From Gemmata massiliana (lineage in GTDB: Bacteria > Planctomycetota > Planctomycetia > Gemmatales > Gemmataceae), in contig HG799463.1 of the NCBI GenBank assembly GCA_000531095.1, forward strand, positions 284,010 to 348,009: DNA of 64,000 bases. Direction: 5' to 3'. Every line of letters starts with the position of its first letter. Within the stretch, counting starts at the first letter, position 1. Positions 55,105 to 63,459 of the stretch are shown in pieces. The notes below the pieces were generated by a model, which worked only from the letters and a program-made list of their open reading frames with translations, was not told the origin of the DNA and made no database searches. The translations under genes and the position numbers were made by a program.

Positions 55105-55158
55105 AACTCAGCACGAAGGCCCGTTGAGATTTATCTCAACGGGCCTTCGTGCTGAGTT
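55105..55158. terminator. Perfect hairpin, 26-bp arms
   Basis: 55105-55130 and 55133-55158 are exact complements with a TT loop. It lies 15 bp after the second integrase stop and is its likely terminator. Confidence 0.8.
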
Positions 55159-55216
55159 CGAGGCGGCAACCTTTAAGTGGCCCACTGCCTTTCTAAAATA
55201 TTTGGCTCATGAGGCG

Positions 55217-55830
55217 TCATGGCGTCAGAGGGTGGGGACCGGGTTGTGAGTCAAGCAGCTTTGGTTCTGCGCTGAAACAGGCAACTGGGTCTTGCGACAA
55301 GGCGCTCGTCGCACAGCGCGGCACGCACCACCAACACGCTTTCGTTACGCGCGGGTTCCAGAACATTTCGGTGCCCTTAACCCGGTAGTTGATCTCCTTG
55401 ATCAACTACTCGACCCACGAACTAGTCACCGGTAGATCGCGTCTTGCGGTACTCCGGGTGCTTCATTCGATCAGCATTGTACCGCAATTACCCGCGCGCA
55501 CGAGGCAGCGCCACATGCGGGTCGGTCGCCTCGGTGTCGGCCGGGATCGCGCCGATACGCTCCTGTTCGGCGTCCAGTTCCACAAGCCCCCCCGACACCC
55601 GGCCCCGCCAGCAACCACCGCGCGTACCGTCCCATTGCTCGCGCTCGCTCGCGGCGGCCGCTTGTCAAACGTAGCTCAATGCGTGGATGAAGTCTACCAC
55701 CGCTACGTACTCTCCGAGCCAGCGTGCCCGGATCGACCAGTTGTGCGCCTGACCGTCACACACACAAATTTTAGGGGCCACACAGCGAATGGGGCCAATG
55801 GTGGGTTCGACAGCCGAGGTCGATGAAATG
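55217..55830 (-). pseudogene. ISKra4-type transposase remnant
   Basis: Scattered minus-strand pieces match the C-terminal half of this transposase family: YVAVVDFIHALSYV (about 55,675-55,720), an acidic segment near 55,500-55,600, and LIKEINYRVKGTEMFWN near 55,400. They lie in different frames with stops between them. Confidence 0.5.
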
Positions 55831-56355
55831 TTCACGAGCGTGTGGGGAAAAGAGCGCCTTCACTCGGTCCACGACGGCCCGCCCCAACAAGTGGCGCCAG
55901 CACGGCACGGCACGTTCGGTAATGATCGCATAGCCAGTGTTAAGCCAGGTCAGCGGTGAAGTCGTCTGGAGAGCAGGACGTTGAGCACACGGACCAGGAA
56001 AACGGACGTGGAAGCGCCCAGGCGCTGACCGCATTCGTGCGATTGCCCACACGCGAGGGCGATGGCACGCACGGACGAATGGAACGGTACAACTGGTTGC
56101 CCGAGAACAATCGCGGACACGCGACGGCGCCCCGTAAATCCAACCAATGCCCCACTGTCTTTCCTGCGGAACCATAACCTCAAGCCCGACGCACACCGCA
56201 TTGCGCTCCACTTCATCCCTGACGCCTCAAGACTACGCCATTTATCCCATTTGTCCGAGCTACTCGGGATCAGACGATTCGATGCCAGTGGGCAAAGGCG
56301 TCTAACACCGAGGGCATCCGGAGGATACCCGATGCCCTCGCATTGACCACGGTGT
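55831..56355. other. IS-graveyard spacer
   Basis: About 525 bp with overlapping short frames and no recognisable domain. A run of ten C at about 56381 lies just beyond its right end. Confidence 0.35.
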
Positions 56356-56595
56356 TTGCGGACCTTTCGCCCCCCCCCCCGAACCGAGACTGCGAATAAG
56401 TTGCACCCGCGGACGGACATCCTGGTGATCGCGACATGCGCGATGATCGCCGGTGCCGACGAGTGGGACGAGATCGCCGAGTGCGGGCGCACCAAGGAGC
56501 CGTCCTTCCGCTGGCTCCTGGCACTGCCCCACGGGTTCCGAGCCACGACACGTTCGAGCGTGTGTTCGTCAAGTTGAACCCAATATTTTCAAGTT
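56356..56595 (+). pseudogene. ISAs1-family transposase N-terminal fragment
   Basis: ANKLHPRTDILVIATCAMIAG, ADEWDEIAECGRTKEPSFRWLLALPHG and, in the next frame, HDTFERVFVKLNP correspond to the H-repeat/ISAs1 transposase start. Truncated after about 80 codons with one frameshift. Confidence 0.6.
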
Positions 56596-56659
56596 GGGCG
56601 ATTTAGGAGTAGCGGACCGCATGGGTTTACCGGTCAATGGTGGTTACCGCGCCTCCATC

Positions 56660-57016
56660 GTCGGAGCCCCCATGCGGCCCATGAATCAGTCTATCCGAGC
56701 AACCTCGGGCCACGCCACCCGCCACTTGCGCCCGGTCCTCACCGACTGGCTCGGTCGCGCGGTTCCGTTGCCCAAGCGGCGCCGCACCTGCACCCCCGAG
56801 GTGGTGTGGCGAGTGGTGCTGTTCGCGGCCGCGTTCGCCCGGTCGGTGGCCGCCGCGTGTACCGCCATCGCGTCGGCCCCATCCGGGCAGGCCATCTGGG
56901 ATTGCTTGTACCTCACGCTCCCAAAGCGGCGCCGTACTCTCGAGCGCTGGCTCCAACCGGCACTTCATGCCCCGCTCGGGAAACGGGAACGGGCCGCCCG
57001 AGTCCCGATCGATTAG
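56660..57016 (+). pseudogene. Transposase N-terminal fragment (IS4-like)
   Basis: The frame reads VLTDWLGRAVPLPKRRRTCT, VVLFAAAFARSVAAACTAIA, LPKRRRTLERWLQPALHAPL and stops after ERAARVPID, where full-length relatives would continue into the first catalytic Asp region. The following sequence belongs to a different gene remnant. Confidence 0.5.
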
Positions 57017-57054
57017 CGCCACCCCCATGTTCCCGAATCGCGTTCCTGTGCCAC

Positions 57055-57330
57055 TACTTCAGTACCGGCCTTGGGCCGCTCGCGGACGGCACGTTCGATC
57101 ACGCCGTGTCGGGCGTGTCGATCTCTTACGCCAAGTCCCGGAACCCGATCACCGGGGACAGGACCAGAGACGCATACGACCAGCTCTTGAGCGAGATGGC
57201 CCGTGTCCTGCGCCCGGGCGGGCGGTTCGTGTTTTCGGTCAACGTGCCGGACCCGTCCTGGAGCCGCATCGCACGGCTCTCCCTGGGAGCGCCCGCTCCG
57301 GTACCTGAAACGCGCGGCCACAACCGCCAT
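57055..57330 (+). pseudogene. SAM-dependent methyltransferase fragment
   Basis: GPLADGTFDHAVSGVSISYA, YDQLLSEMARVLRPGGRFVFSVNVPDPSW mark the post-motif-I half of a Methyltransf_11 domain (quoted in part). The SAM-binding glycine motif is missing upstream and the frame shifts near 57295. A leftover between IS fragments and the next intact gene. Confidence 0.55.
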
Positions 57331-57687
57331 GAGGATCCGAGAGGCCACGTTCACCCCTCGAGGAATGCCCCCTCACGATCGATTTGCTGAGGGGACAAGG
57401 AACGAAAATCGTCGCGCTTGCTCCTGTGGGCGGGAATCCCCCGCACTATCGGGGGATTCCCGCCCACAGAGGAGACAGCGAACCGGGAACTGTGTAAAGT
57501 TCCACAATTTCTTTCAGTCATAAACGGCTGGTTTTTCAGACATTTCGTCGAAATGCGCGCCCACTTCTCGCCGGACCATGATCTCGGCTCCCGGTTTGCC
57601 AAAGGGTCGAACGGGCCGGCCGGGCGCTCGCGACCGCTCTGCCGGCACCCGATCCGACACAAATAGTCGCGCGAACGGGAGAGACAC
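57331..57687. other. Promoter-proximal gap with a hairpin
   Basis: 357 bp. An inverted repeat with 19-bp perfect arms (57424-57442 with 57451-57469, 8-nt loop) probably ends transcription from the left. The remainder leads into the secreted-protein gene and carries GGGAGAGACAC just before its ATG. Confidence 0.5.
57424..57469. terminator. Hairpin with 19-bp perfect arms
   Basis: 57424-57442 and 57451-57469 are exact complements around GCACTATC. It marks the border between the IS graveyard and the following intact gene cluster. Confidence 0.6.
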
Positions 57688-58515
57688 ATGCGATTCGCAC
57701 CCGGCCGGTTAATGGGACCGGCGCTGTTTCTGACCGCGAGTTTACTGGTGGTCGCCGCGGGCGGGGCCGTCGGGCAGCCCGGCGGGGACAAGGAGCCGGG
57801 CAAGGAGAAGAAGGACAAGGGCAAGGGGCCGAAGGGCGGTCCCGAAAAGGGCGCGAAAGAGCTCCGCAAGGCGTTCGACGGTATCACCGACGTCGCCCAG
57901 AACGCGCCCGCGGGCCAAGAAGCGGCGCGCCTGCTCGACCACGCGAAGAGCTTCTACCGCGCGGCGCTCCGGGCGCACCCGGACGAGCCGCGCCGGTTCC
58001 GGGAACTGGCCCTCGCCGCCACCGACGCGGCGCGCGGGCTCGAGCACCAGCACCGGGCCGCGTACCAGCCGGTCGCGAACTTACCGGAACCGCCGTTGGA
58101 TCTGGACGGACCGCCCGCGCCGAAGGACGGCCCGAAGGGGAAAGGTGTCCCTCCGGCCCCGAAGGACGGCCCGCGGGGGCGCGAGCCGCGTGACGCGGCG
58201 GGCGAGCGCGGCCCGTGGTCGCCGGCACTCGACGCGCTGAGCGACGTCCACGACCAACTCGCGACCGCCGCGCCCCCGGCCAAGGGCGCGGGCCGGGACT
58301 TCTTCGAGGGCGCGAAGGGCGCTTACCGCAAGGCCCGCACCGCTTACGAGGCCGGGGACTATCGCAAGGCGGCCGAACTCGCTCGCGCGGCCGACGCCTG
58401 GCTCCGGGTCAACGAGCACCTCGAACGGGCCGAGTGGGACGGGGCCGCGAACCCGCCGCCCGCGCCCGAGCCGAAGGGCAAGGGGGCGCCGCCCCTGCCC
58501 CCGGCCGTGAAGTGA
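57688..58515 (+). CDS. Secreted Pro/Gly/Lys-rich hypothetical protein
   Basis: The 275-residue protein starts with a Sec signal (GPALFLTASLLVVAAGGAVG, residues 10-29), then a GDKEPGKEKKDKGKGPKGG linker. Two similar helical units follow (about 55-120: LRKAFDGITDVAQNAPAGQEA; about 180-255: LDALSDVHDQLATAAPPAKGA, AYRKARTAYEAGDYRKAAELARAADAWL), TPR-like in look, separated by a PPAPKDGPKGKGVPPAPKDGP linker. No catalytic motif is present. It is probably a periplasmic or surface protein. It is the first gene of a co-directional run, 74 bp before the MFS gene. Confidence 0.7.
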   Translation: MRFAPGRLMGPALFLTASLLVVAAGGAVGQPGGDKEPGKEKKDKGKGPKGGPEKGAKELRKAFDGITDVAQNAPAGQEAARLLDHAKSFYRAALRAHPDEPRRFRELALAATDAARGLEHQHRAAYQPVANLPEPPLDLDGPPAPKDGPKGKGVPPAPKDGPRGREPRDAAGERGPWSPALDALSDVHDQLATAAPPAKGAGRDFFEGAKGAYRKARTAYEAGDYRKAAELARAADAWLRVNEHLERAEWDGAANPPPAPEPKGKGAPPLPPAVK

Positions 58516-58589
58516 CGCCGCACCGGTAACCCCACACCCGGTCCGACCGGCCCGCCCGCCGGTCGGTTCCTCGACACGGAGCACTTCCC

Positions 58590-59806
58590 GTGAGTACCCC
58601 ACTCGCGATCCCCGATGCGCCCCCGACCGCGCCCGCCGAAGCGCTCGCGACCCGGGACCGCGTCGGGCTGAACGCGGCGAACTTTTTCCTGGCCGAACTG
58701 ACCGGCGTCGTGATGCCGTTCCTGGCGAAGCTGCTCGCGGAGCGCGGGTGGCGCGACGACGCGATCCAGTTCGCCGCGGCCGCCTGCGGTCTGGGCGTCC
58801 TTCTCGCCCAGACCCCGGCCGGGATCGTCACGGACCGCGTGCGCCATCACCGACTGTTGCTCGCCGCGGCGTCGCTCGCGGTCGGGCTGTGTTTCGGCGC
58901 GCTCCCGCTCGTGCCCGCGACCGGGTGGGCGGTCGGCCCGCTCGTGTTCCTGGGCGGCGCGACCCAGGCGTTCTTCGTGCCCCTCTTGGGCGCCCTGGCG
59001 CTGGGGCTCGCGGGGCACGCGGCGCTGCACAAGGTGATGGGCGAGAACCAGGGCTACAACCACGCGGGTAACATCGCCGCCGCACTCACCGCGATGGCGG
59101 CCGCCGCGTGGCTCGGGCCGGCCGCGGTGTTCTACACGGTGGCGGTCGTCTCCGTGCTGGCGGCCGCGAGCGCGTTCCTGATCCGGGGGCTCGATTTGAA
59201 GGAGCGGAACCCGACCGGTGCGCGGCCCGGTCCCGGACCGGGCGCCCTGTTCCGCGACCGGCGGGTGGTCGTGCTGTTCGCGGCGGTGGCGCTGTTCCAC
59301 CTCGCGAACGCGCCGGTCATGCCGCTCGTGGGCCAGTACATCGCCCGGCTCGGCGGGAGCGACACACAGGTCGCGGCCGTGGTCCTGGTCGCGCAGGTGG
59401 TGATGGTGCCGGTCGCGTTCGCGGCCGGGGGCCTGTGCGCCCGGTGGGGCCGCAAGGCGGTGCTCGCGGTCGGGTTCGTCGCCCTGCCGGTGCGCATCCT
59501 GTTGTACTCGTTCACGTCCGACCCGTGGGTCCTGGTCGCGCTCCAGGTGTTCGACGGGATCGGGGCGGGCATCTACGGCGTGGTCGCGACCGTGGTGTGT
59601 GCCGACCTGACCCGCACCCGGGGCGGGTTCAACGCGCTCCAGGGCGTACTCGCGACGGCGCTGGCGGTGGGCGGGTTTTGGGGCCGCTCGTGGCCGGGCC
59701 GCTCGTGCAGCACTTGGGGTTCGCGCCCGCGTTTCGGGCGTTCGCCCTCGTCGCCGCGGTGGGGGCCGGGGTGTTCCTCGCTCTTATGCCCGAAACGAAG
59801 GAGTAA
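58590..59806 (+). CDS. MFS transporter, one-base frameshift
   Basis: GTG 58590 begins a 12-span major facilitator: VGLNAANFFLAELTGVVMPF, a loop-2-like region (QTPAGIVTDRVRHHRLLLAAA), then the second half (VVVLFAAVALFHLANAPVMP, GGLCARWGRKAVLAVGFVAL). Near 59679 one base is missing from GGGTTTT; restoring it gives GGVLGPLVAGPLVQHLGFAP, then MPETKE and the stop at 59806. 1,217 bp is one short of a multiple of three. The substrate is unknown. GGAG-type spacing to the next gene is 5 bp, so the two MFS genes are co-transcribed. Confidence 0.82.
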
Positions 59807-59811
59807 GTGTC

Positions 59812-61074
59812 GTGACTCGTGCCGTGATCGCACCGCCGCCGACTTCACCTTCCGCGCCGCGGACCCGTGTGGCGCTGCACGGGGCGTACTTCCTGGGGAT
59901 GGCGGGGATCGGGTTCTGTCTGCCGTACCTGCCATTGTACTTGAAAGAGGAGAAGGGGTTCTCCGACCGGGGCATCGCGCTCGTGTGGGTGCTCGCCGCC
60001 GTCGCCGGGCTGGTGCAGTTCCCGGTCGGGGTGTGGTCCGATCGCGCGGGCGTGCGCAAGCCGTTCCTGGTGACCGGGCTCGCGGCCCTGGCGCTCGCGA
60101 CCGCGCTGCTGCCCCTGGCAGACCCCGCGGGCGCGTGGGGCGCGGTGCTGGTCGGGGCACTCGTCGTGCTGTTCGCGGAGAACGGGCCGTGCCGCGCGAC
60201 GGTCGAGAGCATGGCCGGTGCGGAGGCCACGCGCCTCGCGCCCCCGGGCGGGGTCGGTGCGGCACTGGGGGCCCTGCGGTTCTGGCGCCCGGTCGCGATC
60301 GTGCTGACCGCACTGGTGGGCGGGGCCGTGGCCGAGGAGCGCGGGGTCGGGTGGCTCCTCGGCCCGCTCGCGGTGGTACAGGGGCTGGCGGTCGGCGCCG
60401 CGCTCCTCATCCGCGAGCGCGGCCCGAACCTGTCGCTCGGCCCGGGCGCCGGTGGGGCCCCGCACCGGGACGGGCGGTACCTGAGGGATCCGGGTTTGCG
60501 GGCGTTCGTCGCGGCAATGGTTCTGTTCCACGTCGCCAACGCCCCGCCCGGTGCGTACCTCGGGCTGTTCCTCAAGAACGACCTCGGGGCCCCGGCCCGT
60601 GACCTGTCTTACGCGTTCGTCGTGAGCATGGTGGCGTGGACCGCGTGCGTGCGCCCGGTCGGGTGGCTGTCCGACCGGCTCGGGCGCAAGCCCCTGCTGG
60701 TCGCCGGGTGGGCGGCGATGACGGCCCGGCTCGGGCTCCTGGCACTGGCCCGTGAGGGCTGGCAGGTGCTGCTCGTCCAGGTGCTCGACGGCCTGGCCCA
60801 GGGCCTGTTCGCGGTGGCCGCGGCCGCGTGGGTGACGGACCGGCTCGGCGGGGCGCGCCGGGCGGGCGCGGCCCAGGTGCTGGTGGGGAGCGCGCTCGTG
60901 CTCGGGTCCGCGATCGGGCCGGCACTCGCCGGGCTGGTGGTCGCGGACCTCGGCTACCGGAGCGTGTTTGGCCTCCTCGCGGGCGTGGGCACCGTTGCGA
61001 CACTCGTCGTGATCTGCGCCGTGCCCGGGGACCGAGCCCCGTCGCCAGCCGAGGAGGATACACGTGGCTCCTGA
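59812..61074 (+). CDS. MFS transporter
   Basis: GTG 59812, preceded by AAGGAG, starts a 420-residue 12-span transporter. Its loop-2 signature is VGVWSDRAGVRKPFL and the equivalent in the second half is VGWLSDRLGRKPLLVAGW. It resembles the upstream MFS protein in layout, and the pair could act as related or heteromeric exporters (inference). Substrate unknown. Its stop overlaps the next gene's GTG by 11 bp. Confidence 0.88.
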   Translation: MTRAVIAPPPTSPSAPRTRVALHGAYFLGMAGIGFCLPYLPLYLKEEKGFSDRGIALVWVLAAVAGLVQFPVGVWSDRAGVRKPFLVTGLAALALATALLPLADPAGAWGAVLVGALVVLFAENGPCRATVESMAGAEATRLAPPGGVGAALGALRFWRPVAIVLTALVGGAVAEERGVGWLLGPLAVVQGLAVGAALLIRERGPNLSLGPGAGGAPHRDGRYLRDPGLRAFVAAMVLFHVANAPPGAYLGLFLKNDLGAPARDLSYAFVVSMVAWTACVRPVGWLSDRLGRKPLLVAGWAAMTARLGLLALAREGWQVLLVQVLDGLAQGLFAVAAAAWVTDRLGGARRAGAAQVLVGSALVLGSAIGPALAGLVVADLGYRSVFGLLAGVGTVATLVVICAVPGDRAPSPAEEDTRGS

Positions 61075-62122
61075 CGCCCCCGTAACCGTTTTGATCCCCG
61101 GCGACCTGCACCTCACGACCCCGGGGCAACCGAACCGTGCCGCCGCGCTTCGTGCCATTGATGACGCGAACGAGTTGATCCGCCCCGATTTCGTTCAGTT
61201 CATCGGCGACAACGTGCAGGACGGGTCCGATGAGCAGTTCGCCCTTTTCGGTGCCCTGTGCGCGCGATTACGTATGCCCTGGTTCGCGCTCGTTGGCGAT
61301 CACGACGCACAAGGGGATCCGACGGCGCGCCGGTTCCGGGACCGGGTGGGAGATCCGTGCGGGGCGGTCACGGTTCGCGGGTTCCGGTTCCTGCGCTTGA
61401 ACACTCAAGAGGCGCGGCCGGTCGGACTGTCTCCCGACCAGGTCGCGTGGTTCCGGTCGGAGGTCGATGCCGCGCTCGCGGCGGGCGAGCGCGTGGTGGT
61501 GTTCCAGCACAACTACCCGTACCAGATCTGGGAAGATTTTGCCGGCCCCGGTACCGACGCCTGGCGCGAGATCGTGCAGACGCGCCGGGTCTACGCCCTC
61601 GTGTGCGGCCACACGCACTACTGGCAGCTCGCCAACGACGGGCGCAACGTGTCCGTCGCGGTGCGCTCGATCGGGGATCCGGAGGGTGGGGCACCCGGGT
61701 ACGCGGTCGCGGTCTTCCACGGCGAAGATTTTGCCATCACGTACCGCCCGGTCACGGAGCGCGGGCCGCTGGTCCTCGTCACCCACCCGCGCGAGGTGCT
61801 GCTCGCGACCGGGCCGGAAAACGTCGTGACCGGGGCCGACGAGGTCCGGGTGCGGGTCTGGTCGGGAGCGCCGGTCGGTGCGGTCGAGTTGAGCCTGAAC
61901 GGTGGCACGCAGGTGCCAATGGACCCGTGCGGGGACGGGTTCTGGCGGGCGCCTCTACCTGGCGCGCGTCTGGCGAAGGGTACCCACCGGCTCGCGGTGC
62001 GGACCGAGGACGCGACCGGCGCCGCGGGTGGGCACGAGATCGAGTTCGCGGTCGATCCCACCGGGCGCTACACCGCCGTACCGATGGTCCGACCCCTGGT
62101 AACGTCAACGACTTTCTGCTGA
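61064..62122 (+). CDS. Calcineurin-like metallophosphoesterase
   Basis: GTG 61064 lies within the end of the MFS gene and is preceded by the strong site GAGGAGGA. The dinuclear-metal motifs are all present: GDLHL, QFIGDNVQDG, LVGDHDAQGD (GNHD-like) and CGHTHYWQLA. The last hundred residues form a beta-rich domain (VRVWSGAPVGAVELSLNGG), similar to the appended C-terminal domain of some phosphodiesterases. No signal peptide, so cytoplasmic. Substrate (phosphodiester or phosphomonoester) cannot be determined. Translation is coupled to the transporter. Confidence 0.88.
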   Translation: MAPDAPVTVLIPGDLHLTTPGQPNRAAALRAIDDANELIRPDFVQFIGDNVQDGSDEQFALFGALCARLRMPWFALVGDHDAQGDPTARRFRDRVGDPCGAVTVRGFRFLRLNTQEARPVGLSPDQVAWFRSEVDAALAAGERVVVFQHNYPYQIWEDFAGPGTDAWREIVQTRRVYALVCGHTHYWQLANDGRNVSVAVRSIGDPEGGAPGYAVAVFHGEDFAITYRPVTERGPLVLVTHPREVLLATGPENVVTGADEVRVRVWSGAPVGAVELSLNGGTQVPMDPCGDGFWRAPLPGARLAKGTHRLAVRTEDATGAAGGHEIEFAVDPTGRYTAVPMVRPLVTSTTFC

Positions 62123-62134
62123 AAGGGAGAACTC

Positions 62135-63391
62135 GTGTCGGGAACAACTGCCCTTTGGCTGACGCTGTTCTGGTTCGTGCTGACCTACCTGGGATTGGCC
62201 CTGGGCCGGCTCCCGGGGCTGCGCACCGACCGGGCCGGGGTGTCGCTGGTCGGTGCCGCCGGTGTTCTGGCGTGCGGCCTCTTGTCGTTCGAGGACGCGG
62301 TCAAGGCGGTCGATTTCGCGACGATCGCGCTGCTCCTGGGGATGATGGTGGTCGTCGCGTTCCTGCGAAGGGCCGGTTTCTTCGCCCGGCTCGCTGGACT
62401 CGCGCTGGGGCGCGTGAAGTCGCCGAGTGGGTTGCTCGCGGTCACGATGCTCCTGTCCGGTACCCTCTCGGCGATTCTGGTCAATGATGTGGTGTGTCTG
62501 GCGCTAACGCCACTGGTACTGCACCTCACGCGGCGCCTGGGACTGGACCCGCGCCCGCACCTGGTCGGGCTCGCGGTGGCGAGTAACCTCGGCTCGGCAG
62601 CGACCCTCACCGGGAACCCGCAGAACATGATTATCGGGGGGCTGTCGGGCATCTCATACTTGCGCTTCGCCGCCAAACTCGCTCCTCCGGCCCTCATTGG
62701 TCTGGCGATTGGCTACGTTGTCACGCTGGTCGCCTACCGAAAGGTTCTCAGGAAAGGTGCGTCGCCGGAAGCGGAGCCGAACGGCAACGGCGACCGCGTG
62801 CCCAACGGGAAGCGGCACACCGCGCTGCTCGCGAAGAGCTTGCTCGTCACGATCGCGGCGGTCGGGCTGTTCTTCGCCGGGCTACCGATGGCCGTTGTCG
62901 CGCTCGGGGCCGCGGCCGTGCTGCTCCTCGATCGCGTGAACCCCGCGAAGGTGTACGCACACATCGACTGGAGCCTGCTCCTCATGTTCGCGGGGCTGTT
63001 CGTTGTGGTGCGGGCTTTTGAGACGCACGTGCTCGCGGTAAGTGGAGTGGACGAGTGGGCGGGCCGAGCCGATCCGGTGTGGGCGCTCTCCGGGCTCTCG
63101 GCGGTGCTGTCGAACGTGGTCTCGAACGTCCCGGCCGTACTCCTGTTCAAGCCGGTCGTAGGGGCCATGCCGGACGCGGCGCGCGAGACCGCGTGGCTGG
63201 CTCTGGCTCTGTCCAGCACGTTCGCGGGGAACCTGACGGTGCTGGGCTCGGTGGCGAACCTGATTGTGGTCGAACAGGCGCGGAAGGAGGGCGTTACGAT
63301 CGGGTTCTGGGACTACTGTCGGGTCGGCGTCCCGGTCACGCTGATTACGCTCGTGGTCGGGGCCGCGTGGCTCGCCCTCGTCCGGTATTAA
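62135..63391 (+). CDS. SLC13/ArsB-type anion permease
   Basis: GTG 62135 opens a 418-residue protein with about 10-11 membrane spans. The family motifs are seen in the first half (LSGTLSAILVNDVVCLALTPL, ASNLGSAATLTGNPQNMIIGG) and again in the second (VSNVPAVLLFKPVVGA, LALSSTFAGNLTVLGSVANLIVV), the inverted-repeat layout of ArsB/NhaD/DASS transporters. Candidate substrates are dicarboxylates, sulfate or arsenite. It follows the phosphoesterase by 12 bp and is probably its co-transcribed partner. Confidence 0.88.
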   Translation: MSGTTALWLTLFWFVLTYLGLALGRLPGLRTDRAGVSLVGAAGVLACGLLSFEDAVKAVDFATIALLLGMMVVVAFLRRAGFFARLAGLALGRVKSPSGLLAVTMLLSGTLSAILVNDVVCLALTPLVLHLTRRLGLDPRPHLVGLAVASNLGSAATLTGNPQNMIIGGLSGISYLRFAAKLAPPALIGLAIGYVVTLVAYRKVLRKGASPEAEPNGNGDRVPNGKRHTALLAKSLLVTIAAVGLFFAGLPMAVVALGAAAVLLLDRVNPAKVYAHIDWSLLLMFAGLFVVVRAFETHVLAVSGVDEWAGRADPVWALSGLSAVLSNVVSNVPAVLLFKPVVGAMPDAARETAWLALALSSTFAGNLTVLGSVANLIVVEQARKEGVTIGFWDYCRVGVPVTLITLVVGAAWLALVRY

Positions 63392-63459
63392 AGAACGGGC
63401 TACTCTGAAATGAACGCGGGGGATCACGTTCGGTTCTGGGAACCCTGTACGAGGGCACA

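Noticed and set aside
55950..56546. A 198-residue minus-strand gene
   Set aside because: Part of it is antisense to a recognisable ISAs1 transposase fragment and the remainder has no domain.
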